A stretch of 64,000 bases of DNA from an uncultured Pseudomonadales bacterium (GTDB lineage: Bacteria > Pseudomonadota > Gammaproteobacteria > Pseudomonadales > Azotimanducaceae). Below, in pieces: positions 15,405 to 24,854 of the stretch. Each line of letters begins with the position of its first letter. Position 1 is the first letter of the stretch. The stretch lies in contig CATOTI010000003.1 in the NCBI GenBank assembly GCA_951813295.1, forward strand, positions 186,001-250,000. The letters run 5' to 3'. A program made the position numbers and the translations under genes. The notes under the pieces are model-generated. The model was not told where the DNA came from. It saw only the letters and a program-made list of their open reading frames with translations, and searched no databases.

Positions 15405-17009
15405 CTAGTGTCCGTCGTCTGCATGAACGGGACGAACCTCTCGCGGCAGCCACCACGGTGATTCCGTCGCGAACGCTCGCGTGGGCGAACCTTCCAGCAG
15501 CATCGCAGCGTCGGGGTGCGGCCACTCGGCACTGGCGAGCGCATCGGCAGTCGCATGGTCTCCCGAAAGCCGAGCGACGAAGGCGACCGTGAGGCGGCTG
15601 TCGGCGTCGTCGCGTGCTTGGCGTACGGCTCGAGCCCGGGCGCCCGCCATCTCGAGTACGCCGCAGAGCGCTTCGGCGCGGGCGAGCGCGAGATGGGCTT
15701 CACCGAGGCCCGGGCGTAGGGCGAGCGCGCGCTCGAGGTCATCGGCCGCGCCCGCGCAGTCGCCCCTACCGAGCCGCGCGATGGCACGCCAGTAGCGGAA
15801 GTAGGGCTCGTCCGGCTGCGCGCTGGCCAGGTTTGCGTAGAGGTTCGCTGCTTCCTCGAATTGGCCGCTCCGCATCGCGAACGCGGCGAGGAGCTTTCCC
15901 GTTCGAGCGTCTGCGTCGAGATCGTGTGAGCGTCGAGCGGCGTCCGCGGCCGCCTCGCGATCGAATCCCTCGTCGGACAGCCGTAAGACCCAGGCGAGCG
16001 CGAACAGCACCTCCGGTGTTTCCGGGTGCTGGTCGAGGAAGGCTTCGAGCGCCGATCGAGCGCGCTTCGGATGACCCGCTTCGAGCGTGATCTTCGTGAG
16101 ACGCAGCACGTTCGTGACGGGTGCGTCGCCGCGGAGCAGTGCTACTTCCACCGCGTTATCGAGCGCCGTTGCGGCGGAGTCGACGTCGCCCCGAGCGAGG
16201 GCCCAATCCGCCGCCAGCTCGAAGAACCGTTCGGAGGCGCTCATCGACGCGACGTTCAGGAGCTTCGGGTCGTCGATCGTGGGGGCAAGCCGATTCTCCG
16301 GCGTCTCGTCGAGTAATCTCCGTGCCGCCTCGGCGTTACCGAGTCGGCGCGCCGCGAGGGCGAGCTTGTAGGTGAGCTGTCCGGCTTCCGGCTCGAGCGA
16401 TCTAGCCTCGATCAGGAGATCCCTTGCCAGAGCCGGATCGCCGCGGGCGAGCGCCACGTCGGCGAGCCCCGCGAGGACGATGGCGCTCGTACCGAGGTGC
16501 GTAGCGGCATGTCGGAACGCCGCTTCGGCGCCCTCCAGGTCACCGCCGAGAAGCAGCGCGACGCCGTGTCGGTAGTGGATTGCCCCGTCGTCGGGGTCGA
16601 GTTCGGCCGCGGTTGCGAAGTCCGCAAGGCTCGCCGCGACTGCGCCGTCCTCACTCCTGACGATGGCCCGCAGGTAGTACCACCTCGACTCGGGCACGGC
16701 CTCGAGAGCCTGCCCATAGGCTTCTTCCGCCAGCCGCCGTAGGCGGTGGGCGTGGTACATCATCGCGAGGCGCCCCCACGCGGCCGCACGTGCCGTGTCC
16801 GAGCCCGTGCTGTCTAGTAGCCGGGCATGCTCCTCCGCCGCGTGCAGCGTCTCTGCGATCGCGGGCGGTAGCGAAGCGAAGGGATCCGGTGGGCTCGCCG
16901 CGCCTTCCTCGGCCGCGACAGGGGCCGCGAGAAGAGGAGCACCGATCGTCGTGACGGCGACGAACACGGCGACGGCGATGCACAGGGGTACGGTGGCTGA
17001 CGGTCTCAC
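15405..17009 (-). CDS. Exported TPR-repeat protein
   Basis: 534 residues: a signal peptide (LCIAVAVFVAVTTIGAPLLAAPVAAEE, predicted cleavage near residue 33) followed by TPR repeats over nearly the whole length (for example LEGAEAAFRHAATHLG and CAGAADDLERALALRPGLGE). The segment GRLAMMYHAHRL ... SRWYYLRAIV matches GRLAMAYHANGF ... FRWSYLRALV in the TPR lipoprotein at 24855-26291, so the two are paralogs. Its ATG overlaps the stop of the VCBS/ASPIC gene (ATGA, 17006-17009), indicating translational coupling. A scaffold role in the periplasm or at the outer membrane with the VCBS/ASPIC protein and TonB receptor is inferred. Confidence 0.85.
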   Translation of the reverse strand: MRPSATVPLCIAVAVFVAVTTIGAPLLAAPVAAEEGAASPPDPFASLPPAIAETLHAAEEHARLLDSTGSDTARAAAWGRLAMMYHAHRLRRLAEEAYGQALEAVPESRWYYLRAIVRSEDGAVAASLADFATAAELDPDDGAIHYRHGVALLLGGDLEGAEAAFRHAATHLGTSAIVLAGLADVALARGDPALARDLLIEARSLEPEAGQLTYKLALAARRLGNAEAARRLLDETPENRLAPTIDDPKLLNVASMSASERFFELAADWALARGDVDSAATALDNAVEVALLRGDAPVTNVLRLTKITLEAGHPKRARSALEAFLDQHPETPEVLFALAWVLRLSDEGFDREAAADAARRSHDLDADARTGKLLAAFAMRSGQFEEAANLYANLASAQPDEPYFRYWRAIARLGRGDCAGAADDLERALALRPGLGEAHLALARAEALCGVLEMAGARARAVRQARDDADSRLTVAFVARLSGDHATADALASAEWPHPDAAMLLEGSPTRAFATESPWWLPREVRPVHADDGH

Positions 17010-18691
17010 TCGATCGGCTCGAGCCGGTGGTAGCGATCCACGGGCAGCGGACCGTACACCGCCGTCGTGCCGCTCGGCCAGCGAACGCGGATTCGCCTCG
17101 GCGCGTTGAAGGCACCGAGGCCGAAACGGATCCGCGGATCGTGCGCCGATGCGTAGCTCCCGTCCGTAGCTACGCGCTCGCTCGTGCAGTGCGAATCGAC
17201 GAGCTCGATCGTTGCGCCGATGATCACTTGTCGCGGGTCCGGCGCGAGCTCGATCCCGATCCAGTGCCCGCCCTCGGACCGGTTTTCGAGGATCCTTGCG
17301 GGTCCTTGGTTGTTCGTGACGACGATGTCGACGTCGCCGTCGTCATCGAGGTCGCCGAATGCGGCGCCCCGGCTGACCTCGACGTGTGCAAGTGCCGGAC
17401 CGGCGTCGATCTCGCGGTAGCGCCCGCGGCCGTCGTTCTCCCACACCTGGTTCTTCTGCTTGAGCGGGTAGTCGGCGCCGGCGTCACGCTGCATGGCGAC
17501 CGGTGACACGGCGCCGTTCGCGCTGAAGAGGTCGAGGTCACCGTCGTTGTCGGCGTCGAACCACCCTGTGCCGAACCCGGTGTAGGGACCGCTCGACGCG
17601 CCGAGGCCGGCCTGGTTGGTTACGTCCATGAACCAGCCGCCTTCGTTCACGTAGAGCGTGTTCGTCTCCGTTGCGAGGTGTGTGACGAACAAGTCGACGT
17701 CGCAGTCGTGATCGTAGTCGGCAGCGTCAACGCCCATACCGGCCTCCGCCGCGCCGTTCTGATTGAAGGCGACAAAAGCGATCTTCGCCTCGTCTGTGAA
17801 GCGGCCCCTGCCGTCGTTGATCCAGAGCAGGTTGGCCGTGCCGTCGTTCGCCACGTAGAAGTCGCCGTCGCCGTCGCCGTCATAGTCGTCGGCGACGATG
17901 CCGAGGGTGGGCCCCGCGGCTGCGGCGATACCAGCCGTCGTCGTCACGTCCTCGAAGCGGATCAAATCGTCGGTAGAGACGTTTCGGAAGAGTCGGTCAC
18001 CGACCGGGCGGTAGTTGTCGGGCGCGCAGTATGACGGCCGACCGGCGATGTCGGTGCAGTCGCGGTGATTGCCCTCGTCGAACTCGAGGTAGTTGCCCAC
18101 GTAGAGATCGAGCCGGCCGTCCCCATCGATGTCAGCGAACGACGCGCTCGCGGACCACTCGGCATCGACGCCGAGACCGGACGTGGATGTCATATCGCGG
18201 AAGTGGCCGTCGCCGAGATTCTCGAAGAACTGGTTGGCGCCGTAGTTGGCGAGAAAGACATCCGTGTCGCCGTCCCCATCGACGTCGCCGGTGGCGATCC
18301 CCATGCCGTAGCCCGTGGCATCGATCCCGGCGATGTCGGTGACGTCCTCGAAGCGAAAGGTTCCAGGAGTGCCTACGTTCCGGTAGAGCCTGTCGCTTGG
18401 GCGCTCGGCGTCGGGATCGAAGAGCGGCCCCCCCTGGACAAGCCAGATGTCCCAGCGTCCATCGCCATCGTAGTCGAGCACGGCTGCACCCGCGCCGACC
18501 GTCTCGACCAGCCAGCGCTTGCCGACCATGCCGTTGTCGTGAGTGAAGCGGATGCCGCTCGTCTCGGCGGCGTCCCGAAAGCGTATATCGGCGTTCGTCG
18601 ACGCCGAGGCGAGGCAGATTCCCGACCCCAAAAAAAGAAAAGCCCCGCGCCAGAGGCGCGGGGCTTTGAAGGTGGCAGCCTGTCCCGCCAA
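17006..18691 (-). CDS. VCBS/FG-GAP repeat protein with ASPIC/UnbV domain (CRTAC1-like)
   Basis: About 561 residues. Several integrin-type FG-GAP repeats with D-x-D-x-D-G calcium loops (LDYDGDGRWDIW, GDVDGDGDTDVF, ADIDGDGRLDLY, DADNDGDLDLF) should form a beta-propeller. A C-terminal ASPIC/UnbV domain follows (GATIELVDSHC ... RIRFGLG ... RIRVRWPSG). The motif DC-x5-GRPSYCAPDNYRP is shared with the paralog at 23165-24853. The only start for the full frame is TTG 18691; the N-terminus reads as a signal peptide (LWRGAFLFLGSGICLASAST), yet the same bases form the rho-independent terminator of the TonB receptor gene. No SD is visible, so the start is uncertain. Extracytoplasmic; function unknown. 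Confidence 0.85.
   Translation of the reverse strand: MAGQAATFKAPRLWRGAFLFLGSGICLASASTNADIRFRDAAETSGIRFTHDNGMVGKRWLVETVGAGAAVLDYDGDGRWDIWLVQGGPLFDPDAERPSDRLYRNVGTPGTFRFEDVTDIAGIDATGYGMGIATGDVDGDGDTDVFLANYGANQFFENLGDGHFRDMTSTSGLGVDAEWSASASFADIDGDGRLDLYVGNYLEFDEGNHRDCTDIAGRPSYCAPDNYRPVGDRLFRNVSTDDLIRFEDVTTTAGIAAAAGPTLGIVADDYDGDGDGDFYVANDGTANLLWINDGRGRFTDEAKIAFVAFNQNGAAEAGMGVDAADYDHDCDVDLFVTHLATETNTLYVNEGGWFMDVTNQAGLGASSGPYTGFGTGWFDADNDGDLDLFSANGAVSPVAMQRDAGADYPLKQKNQVWENDGRGRYREIDAGPALAHVEVSRGAAFGDLDDDGDVDIVVTNNQGPARILENRSEGGHWIGIELAPDPRQVIIGATIELVDSHCTSERVATDGSYASAHDPRIRFGLGAFNAPRRIRVRWPSGTTAVYGPLPVDRYHRLEPIE
18628..18667 (-). terminator. Rho-independent terminator of the TonB receptor gene
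   Basis: On the minus strand a 13-bp perfect stem AAAGCCCCGCGCC/GGCGCGGGGCTTT with a 3-nt loop is followed by TTCTTTTTTT, about 55 nt after the receptor stop. It lies inside the first 25 codons of the longest frame for the next gene. Confidence 0.92.
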
Positions 18692-18720
18692 TGGTCGACG
18701 CGACAGGCCTTCGAAACTCG

Positions 18721-21700
18721 TCAGAGTCCGAAGTTGAGCCGAACGAGGATGTTTCTCCCCATGATGTTGTCGAGATACGCCTCGTGTCCTGAGAACTGCG
18801 TGATCGGCGTCGGGTAGTTATCGAAGATGTTTCGAATCCCGACGTTGAGCGTGAAAGAACTCAGATACGGAACGTCCGACGTGCGGTAGCTGTACGAGAG
18901 ATCCCAGTACGCTTCGGCACCGAGCTCACACACGGGCCACGGCTGGTAGGCGCAACGATCCGCCTCCGTCGCATCCGACGGTAAGCCCTGGAACGGCGTG
19001 TAGTGCGGATAGCCGTTGTTCTGACCGCCCGTGCCGTCGTAGGTCCACGACGGGATGACGGTCCGAGGATCCAACTCGTCGCGAGCCGCCATCTCGTCCC
19101 AGGCCACGTTGACGTTCGTGACCGAGTCGTGCCAGCGGACAGCGAGTTGGGTCGTGTGATTACCCCAGAACCAGCGCAGGGACGCGTTCACGCGCCACTC
19201 CGGCGTCGGCGGCAGATCGGAGTACAGCTCCATGCCAGGCGGCGAAAAGTACTGCGAGTTGCGGTTGCCGACGCCGTCGATCACGAGACCGGCGAAGACG
19301 CTGTCGTTCGGGCAGAAGCCGCCCGAGTTCCGTGCCGCATCGTCGCAACCGAAGCTCTTGAACTTCTGCAGGCTCTGCGTGAGAAACTGGGTCGCGTTCA
19401 GCGAGAAGACGAACGCGCCCGTCTCCTCAGGGAGCCAGTTGAAGGCTGCGTTGTCGGGAAGCTGGAAACCGTAGCGAACGCCGTAGATCAGCGTTTCCGC
19501 ATGGCGGGAGCCCTGCGCCACGAACGGCGCCTCGACGTAGTTGAGGAGAATCGGGCTGCCGTCGCGGCCACGATCGAGCGCTGCGCCAGCAAACGCCTGC
19601 TCGCCCGCGCCGGCGTTTGCGCCGGTCTGGATCCAGGAGATTGCAGCGTCGCGCCGACACGCGAGGTCCGCGGCGTTCGTGTAGCCAGACTGGCGGAAAC
19701 CGACGGCCGTGAGGCTCGTCAAATCCGGGTCGCCGTGCTTGTTCTGGTTGTCCCAATCGACGATCGTGCCGGGGCACTGACCCTGGAGATAGGCTGTGAA
19801 GCCGTTCTCGTTCAGGTTCACGTGCGTGCTTGCGTCGATCTGCTCGATGCTGCCGCGGAACTCGACGTCGGTGTAGTCGACATCGAAGACCAGGTCGCCG
19901 TCGAGGAACTTGAGCGAGAGACCGACGTTATAGAGATCCGACGTCTCGGGATCGAGGGACGTGTTACCCGAGTTGGCCGTACGAACGTTCGGCGTACCAC
20001 CGCCGAGGCTTGCGCCGGCGTCGATGCAGTCCTGAATGTCCGGCACGAAGTCACAGACGTAGTCACGCACGGTGCTGATGGTCGTCGTGCCCGAGTCGCC
20101 GAAGAGCGAATACAAACCCGGCGTCACGAAGCCTTCCGTGATGCTTCCGCGCAACGCCAGCCAATCGGTCGGCGAGTAGCGGACAGCAAGCTTTGGAATC
20201 GTCGTGTCGAACTTCGCGCTTCCGGGCTGGCCGTAAATACCGTCGGCGGTGATCTCGGTGTAACGGACGGCAATCTGCGCCTCCATCTCACCCCAGGTGT
20301 CGCTCTGCAGCAGCGGCAGGCTCACCTCGGCGAAGATCGCCTGCGACTTCTGCTCACTTGTTCGCAGAGCAAACTCGTTGCCGCCGATGGCCGCCTGGCT
20401 GATGCCGTGAGGGCGGTACTCTTCTTCCTCTAGACGCCAGTGCGCACCGACGGCGAAGCCGACGGGCATGTCGTTGTACCAGAGGTTGAAGAGGTTGCCG
20501 TTCGATGCAACGACGTCCACCAGGGCCATCTGCAGTTCCTGGAGGTTGTATTGCATGACGAGACCGGCTAGTCGGTTCTCTTCCTCGGTGTTGACGAAGG
20601 GGTGGTCCGCCGGTGTTGTGCCCGGATCGTTGGGACCAGGGAACTTCACGTTCGGGTCACCCATAACGAAGCCGTTCTCGTCGACCATCATGTACGTCGT
20701 GCCGAAGGGGTTCCAGCAGGAGTTCTGCAAGTCACCCGCCTTGCAGCGCAGCGCCTGAACGAGGGCGGGCGTGATCTCCTGCGGCTGGTTGGTTTCGCGG
20801 AGACCGCGCGACCACACCCAGTCGGCATCGACAATCCAGTCCGAATCCGGGATCCGGAACTCGCCACCGAGACGCAGACGTATGTCGTTGCGCTGCGTAC
20901 GGCGCAGGTAGCTCGCTACCCCGTCGTTGTAGGCCCAGTCGAGATTGATGTTGCGCGGGTTCTTCGAGAACGCGTGCAGCTCGCCGTCACCGAAGCGGAC
21001 GTCGTTCATCAGGATGAGGCCGCCGGCGTCGGGATCGAAACGATCCTCGAGGCCGTCGCCGTCCGCGTCGCCCATACCCATCAGCATGACGCGGAAGGCG
21101 GGGTTGCGGTCGAGCAGCGGATCGTGGAGGCCGTCGTTGCCCATCCGGTCGGGGATGCCGTTGCCATCGAGGTCCTGGGCAAAAAGGAGCTTCTCGCCCG
21201 GCTCGCTGAGGTACTGATACCGGCCGTCGCCGTTCAGGTCGATGAAGTCGAGCGACGCGCGGTTGGACCGCAGATAGCCTTCCGAGTTAATGCCGTAGCG
21301 GCCGGGGAACTCGTAGAGGTTGTTCTCGTTCGGATCCCATTGGATGCCACCGGTCAGGTGGCCGGGAACGAACGACCCGTCCGCGTAGGCACGGAAAGGG
21401 TTACCTGGGTTCGAGCCGACGGCGATCGCCATGCGGTTGTTCACGGGGCCGTTGCCGTTGTCGAAGTCGTTCATCGAGGGAGCGTAGAGGCGCGTGTTGT
21501 AGTCGACCGATCCCGCAACGAGCTCACCGCGAACGGTGATGTAGTCGTTGAACTCGTACTCGAAGTACGCCATGCCCTTACGACGCTCGCTCTCTGCCTG
21601 CAGATCCTGGATGTCCGAGTCAACCATCCGGCAGTGGAATGCGGGGTCGTTCGGGTCGACGTAGCCGTTCAGGAAGTTGCCGTGCTTCGAGATGTCGTTA

Positions 21701-22944
21701 TAGATGTACGTCTCACCGTAGGCGTTGTTGAAGCCACGACCCCACGAGGGGCCGAACGTCGATTCCCAGGAGTTGCGCTGTGCGTTCTGCGCGTCGATCC
21801 CTTGACCGAAGTCCCAGAAGGGACCGGTCGCTGAGGGCTCGGGGCCGCTGTCGCTGTGACCTGAGGCGTAGGCGTGACCACACGTGGGATCCCTCTGCAG
21901 AGTGCGGGCAGTCCAGCCGACGTTGTCGCGCCAGAGCTGACCGAAGTCCTCCCGGTTGAGGCCTGGGCCACCGGAGTGCTGACCCGGTGCTAAAAGTTCG
22001 CCATCCGGGCCCCGTACCTGCACGCCGAAACGGCTCGCCGGGTTGCCCCCCACGTTGTAGGCGTCCTTCCAGAAGCGTGACCACTGGGACTGCGGGTAGA
22101 ACGGGTTGTTGCTCGACGCGTCGAAACGCTGCCAAGGGTTCTTCGTGTCGATGATGAAATCGGGGCGGTCCGTGAACCGCATCCTTTCCGTATCGCGTAG
22201 CTCCAAGGCGAAGATCGCGCGGCCGCGGTCGCCCTGCACACCGCCGAGGAGGCTGATGCCCTGGTTCGGCGCACCGTCCTCGAAGGGCTGGGACCAGTCG
22301 ACGCTGACCTCGAAGCCCTCGAAGTCCTTGCGCGGCACCATGTTGATGACGCCCGAGACCGCTTCGGCCCCGTAGAGTGCCGAAGCGCCGTCGAGAATCG
22401 TCTCTACCCGCCCGATGGCGATCGACGGATACATGCCGGAGACGTCGACACCGGCACGCTCCCCGCGTGGGTTGGTGTCGGCCGGCAGCCGGTGCCCGTC
22501 CATCATGGTCATGGTGGCGCGGGTACCGAGTCCCCGCAGGTTCGCCCAGACTTCCGTGCCCTGGTTGCCCTGCTGGTTGTCGGTGCCTTCGCCCCAACCC
22601 CCGGCGGTACCGAGACCGTCCGAGCTCTCGGTGCCACAACAGATTCCCTCGAAGGGAGCCGCGTTAGCGTTCACGCCGAGCTGGAACGACTGGTCGAAGA
22701 TCACGTCACCGATTTCTGCGTTGCCGGACAGTGCGATGTCCTCGCTGTCGATTACGTTCTTCGGCGACGGCAGGTCGAAGTTGTTGCGACGGATGTAGGA
22801 TCCGGTGACGAGGACTTCCTCGACACTCTTATCCACATCCTCCGCGCCTTCTTCGTCCTCATCCTCAGCAGCAGCGACGCCGACGCACAAGCTGAGCGCA
22901 AAGCCGACACTGATGAGATACCGAGAAAACTTACTAAATGCCAT
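18721..22944 (-). CDS. Very large TonB-dependent receptor
   Basis: 1407 residues. Signal peptide MAFSKFSRYLISVGFALSLC ending at VAAAED; then an acidic stretch, a TonB-box/plug start (VEEVLVTGSYIRRNNFDLPS), plug motifs (LRGLGTRATMTMMDGHRLPA, GASALYGAEAVSGVINMV) and a C-terminal barrel ending in aromatic NILVRLNFGL. ATG 22944 follows a GGGGGG run; the longer frame lacks an SD. Length is well above the usual 700-1000. The excess includes calcium-loop-like repeats (DLNGDGRYQYLSEPGE, DLDGNGIPDRMGNDG, DADGDGLEDRFDPDAGG). It imports an unknown, probably large, substrate. It sits between two VCBS/ASPIC-TPR gene pairs. Confidence 0.93.
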   Translation of the reverse strand: MAFSKFSRYLISVGFALSLCVGVAAAEDEDEEGAEDVDKSVEEVLVTGSYIRRNNFDLPSPKNVIDSEDIALSGNAEIGDVIFDQSFQLGVNANAAPFEGICCGTESSDGLGTAGGWGEGTDNQQGNQGTEVWANLRGLGTRATMTMMDGHRLPADTNPRGERAGVDVSGMYPSIAIGRVETILDGASALYGAEAVSGVINMVPRKDFEGFEVSVDWSQPFEDGAPNQGISLLGGVQGDRGRAIFALELRDTERMRFTDRPDFIIDTKNPWQRFDASSNNPFYPQSQWSRFWKDAYNVGGNPASRFGVQVRGPDGELLAPGQHSGGPGLNREDFGQLWRDNVGWTARTLQRDPTCGHAYASGHSDSGPEPSATGPFWDFGQGIDAQNAQRNSWESTFGPSWGRGFNNAYGETYIYNDISKHGNFLNGYVDPNDPAFHCRMVDSDIQDLQAESERRKGMAYFEYEFNDYITVRGELVAGSVDYNTRLYAPSMNDFDNGNGPVNNRMAIAVGSNPGNPFRAYADGSFVPGHLTGGIQWDPNENNLYEFPGRYGINSEGYLRSNRASLDFIDLNGDGRYQYLSEPGEKLLFAQDLDGNGIPDRMGNDGLHDPLLDRNPAFRVMLMGMGDADGDGLEDRFDPDAGGLILMNDVRFGDGELHAFSKNPRNINLDWAYNDGVASYLRRTQRNDIRLRLGGEFRIPDSDWIVDADWVWSRGLRETNQPQEITPALVQALRCKAGDLQNSCWNPFGTTYMMVDENGFVMGDPNVKFPGPNDPGTTPADHPFVNTEEENRLAGLVMQYNLQELQMALVDVVASNGNLFNLWYNDMPVGFAVGAHWRLEEEEYRPHGISQAAIGGNEFALRTSEQKSQAIFAEVSLPLLQSDTWGEMEAQIAVRYTEITADGIYGQPGSAKFDTTIPKLAVRYSPTDWLALRGSITEGFVTPGLYSLFGDSGTTTISTVRDYVCDFVPDIQDCIDAGASLGGGTPNVRTANSGNTSLDPETSDLYNVGLSLKFLDGDLVFDVDYTDVEFRGSIEQIDASTHVNLNENGFTAYLQGQCPGTIVDWDNQNKHGDPDLTSLTAVGFRQSGYTNAADLACRRDAAISWIQTGANAGAGEQAFAGAALDRGRDGSPILLNYVEAPFVAQGSRHAETLIYGVRYGFQLPDNAAFNWLPEETGAFVFSLNATQFLTQSLQKFKSFGCDDAARNSGGFCPNDSVFAGLVIDGVGNRNSQYFSPPGMELYSDLPPTPEWRVNASLRWFWGNHTTQLAVRWHDSVTNVNVAWDEMAARDELDPRTVIPSWTYDGTGGQNNGYPHYTPFQGLPSDATEADRCAYQPWPVCELGAEAYWDLSYSYRTSDVPYLSSFTLNVGIRNIFDNYPTPITQFSGHEAYLDNIMGRNILVRLNFGL

Positions 22945-23076
22945 GCGTTTCCCCCCCAGAAAACGTGGTCTTTGCCGACCGTTTACCCCTTGGGCCGGCG
23001 TTCCACCGACCAAAAACTTGGCGCCCATCGACGAGTCGCCGATGGAAGCCCCCTTTCGCTCACCCCTAGATGGACC

Positions 23077-23116
23077 ATGAAAGAGTTTTCATAGCGCAAC
23101 AATTGGGGAGAGTCAA
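23077..23116 (-). promoter_or_regulatory. Predicted promoter and palindromic operator of the TonB receptor gene
   Basis: Minus strand: TTGACT (23116-23111), 17-nt spacer, TATGAA (23093-23088). A 16-bp perfect palindrome ATGAAAACTCTTTCAT (23077-23092) begins within the -10 box and covers the likely transcription start, the position of a repressor operator. It gives the receptor a start site separate from the upstream VCBS gene; the leader is ~135 nt long. Confidence 0.6.
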
Positions 23117-23164
23117 GCAACGGGCCGGTACTCGGTCAAGCGCCGCCGAAGCCGGATCGGAGCC

Positions 23165-24853
23165 TCAGCGCGCGCTTATTCCCTCTCCCTGGCGCAATAC
23201 GTGGAGACCCGTAGGTGGGTATTCGCCGAATCGTTCCGGGACCGTGGTCCCGGGCCACAGCACGGCCACCGAGACGGGCACGCGGCGCCCGCCGAGCCCG
23301 AAATGGGCGACGGGCTCGTTCGCCGCGAGAAAGCTTGCTGCGGTACGTATTTCCCTCACCATACGCTCGTCGTTGGCATCGACGACGACCCGCGCGCCGA
23401 CGACGTCGCGGCCGCGGGCATCCAGCGCACGAAACCGCACCGATGTCGCGCCCACGGTCCGGTTCATCAACAGGGCCACGGAAGCGTCGCGGTTGACGAC
23501 CACGAGATCGATACGGCCGTCGCCGTCGACGTCTCCCGCGGCGACGGCGCGGCTCGTGGCCGGCATGTCGGAAACGCCGCCGGGGACGACCTCGAATCGG
23601 GGCGGATTCGTCGCCGCGCCGCGAAACAAAACGTTCGACTCGGCGAAAGCGTCCAGTGTGGCGGTCGCATCCCCGATTACCTTGCCGTTCGCTTCGAAGA
23701 GATCGTCGTGGCCGTCGTTGTCGAAGTCGGCGAGTGCGATGCCGAATCGGGTGCTGCGGCGGCTGGTCGGCCCGAGACCGGAGCGAGCAGTGGCGTCGAC
23801 CATGTAGCTGCCTTCGTTCAGGAAAAAGGAGTCGGTTTCACCTTCGAGGTTGACCACCAGCAAGTCCACGTCTCCGTCCCGGTCGACGTCGGCGGCGCCC
23901 ACGCCCATGCCTGCCTTGGCGGCCCCCTGGTCGTCTACGGCCACGCCCCATCGCGAGGCGGCTTCTTCGAACGTGAGATCGCCCCGGTTGAGCCAGAGCT
24001 GATTGACGGTCTTGTCGTTAGCGACGAATAGATCGGTCAGGCCGTCGTCGTCGAAGTCGGCCGTGACGAGGCCGAGCCCGTTGCCGTAGGCGGCGGTAAG
24101 GCCGGCCGCACGGCTCACGTCCCGGAAGCTGCCGTCACCGAGGTTCTCGAAGAGCTTGTCCGGCGCCGACGCGCGGTAGGTCGTCGGCGCGCAGTACGTC
24201 GGGCGGCCGCGGACTCGGCAGTCGCGCTCGATCGTGATCGACCAGTGCATGTAGTTGACGACGAAGAGATCGAGGTCCGCGTCGAGATCGAAGTCGACGA
24301 ACGCCGCGGCCGTACCCCAGCCGGGGTCGTCGACACCCGCGCTCGCACCCACCTCGTCGAATCGACCGTCACCCCGGTTGCGGAGTAGCACGTTCGGGCC
24401 GACGTTGGTGACGTAGAGGTCGACGTCGCCGTCTGCGTCGTAGTCGCCGATCGCAACGCCCATCCCATAGCCGGTGTCTTCGCCGTCGGCCGCGTCTGCG
24501 GGTTCGAACGTCCCGTCGCCCTGATTCGTGAAGAGCCGGTTGCTGGCGGCGGGCTCGGTCTCATCGAGGCGGCCCCCCGCCTGGACGAGATAGATATCGA
24601 GGTCGTGATCGCCGTCGGCGTCGAAGAGCGCCGCGCCGCCGGCAACGATCTCTGGCAGGTAGGGAAGCGCCGCGCCGCCCGGGTATCCCGATACGTGCTT
24701 GTGAGCGAGTCCGCGTATTGCTGCTTCGTCGACGAACCACGGCGCGACGGACGCAGTGTCGGCGCGAGCTTCCGCGGGCGTTGCCGAGGGGCCACAGCCG
24801 GTAAGCGAGGATACCGTTGCACCCAGGAGCACGGCGCGGGCGAGACGGGTCAT
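23165..24853 (-). CDS. VCBS/FG-GAP repeat lipoprotein with ASPIC/UnbV domain
   Basis: 562 residues. Lipoprotein signal (VLLGATVSSLTGCGPS, lipobox L-T-G-C). FG-GAP repeats with calcium loops (FDADGDHDLDIY, GDYDADGDVDLY, ADFDDDGLTDLF, ADVDRDGDVDLL). ASPIC/UnbV C-terminus (GARVVVDANDE ... AHFGLGGRRVPVSVAVLWPG). The DC-x5-GRPTYCAPTTYR motif matches the paralog at 17006-18691. The ATG lies 1 nt beyond the TPR lipoprotein stop, so the pair is co-translated. Probably anchored to the outer membrane. Its partners and ligand are unknown; calcium-dependent binding is inferred from the loops. Confidence 0.88.
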   Translation of the reverse strand: MTRLARAVLLGATVSSLTGCGPSATPAEARADTASVAPWFVDEAAIRGLAHKHVSGYPGGAALPYLPEIVAGGAALFDADGDHDLDIYLVQAGGRLDETEPAASNRLFTNQGDGTFEPADAADGEDTGYGMGVAIGDYDADGDVDLYVTNVGPNVLLRNRGDGRFDEVGASAGVDDPGWGTAAAFVDFDLDADLDLFVVNYMHWSITIERDCRVRGRPTYCAPTTYRASAPDKLFENLGDGSFRDVSRAAGLTAAYGNGLGLVTADFDDDGLTDLFVANDKTVNQLWLNRGDLTFEEAASRWGVAVDDQGAAKAGMGVGAADVDRDGDVDLLVVNLEGETDSFFLNEGSYMVDATARSGLGPTSRRSTRFGIALADFDNDGHDDLFEANGKVIGDATATLDAFAESNVLFRGAATNPPRFEVVPGGVSDMPATSRAVAAGDVDGDGRIDLVVVNRDASVALLMNRTVGATSVRFRALDARGRDVVGARVVVDANDERMVREIRTAASFLAANEPVAHFGLGGRRVPVSVAVLWPGTTVPERFGEYPPTGLHVLRQGEGISAR

Positions 24854-24854
24854 G

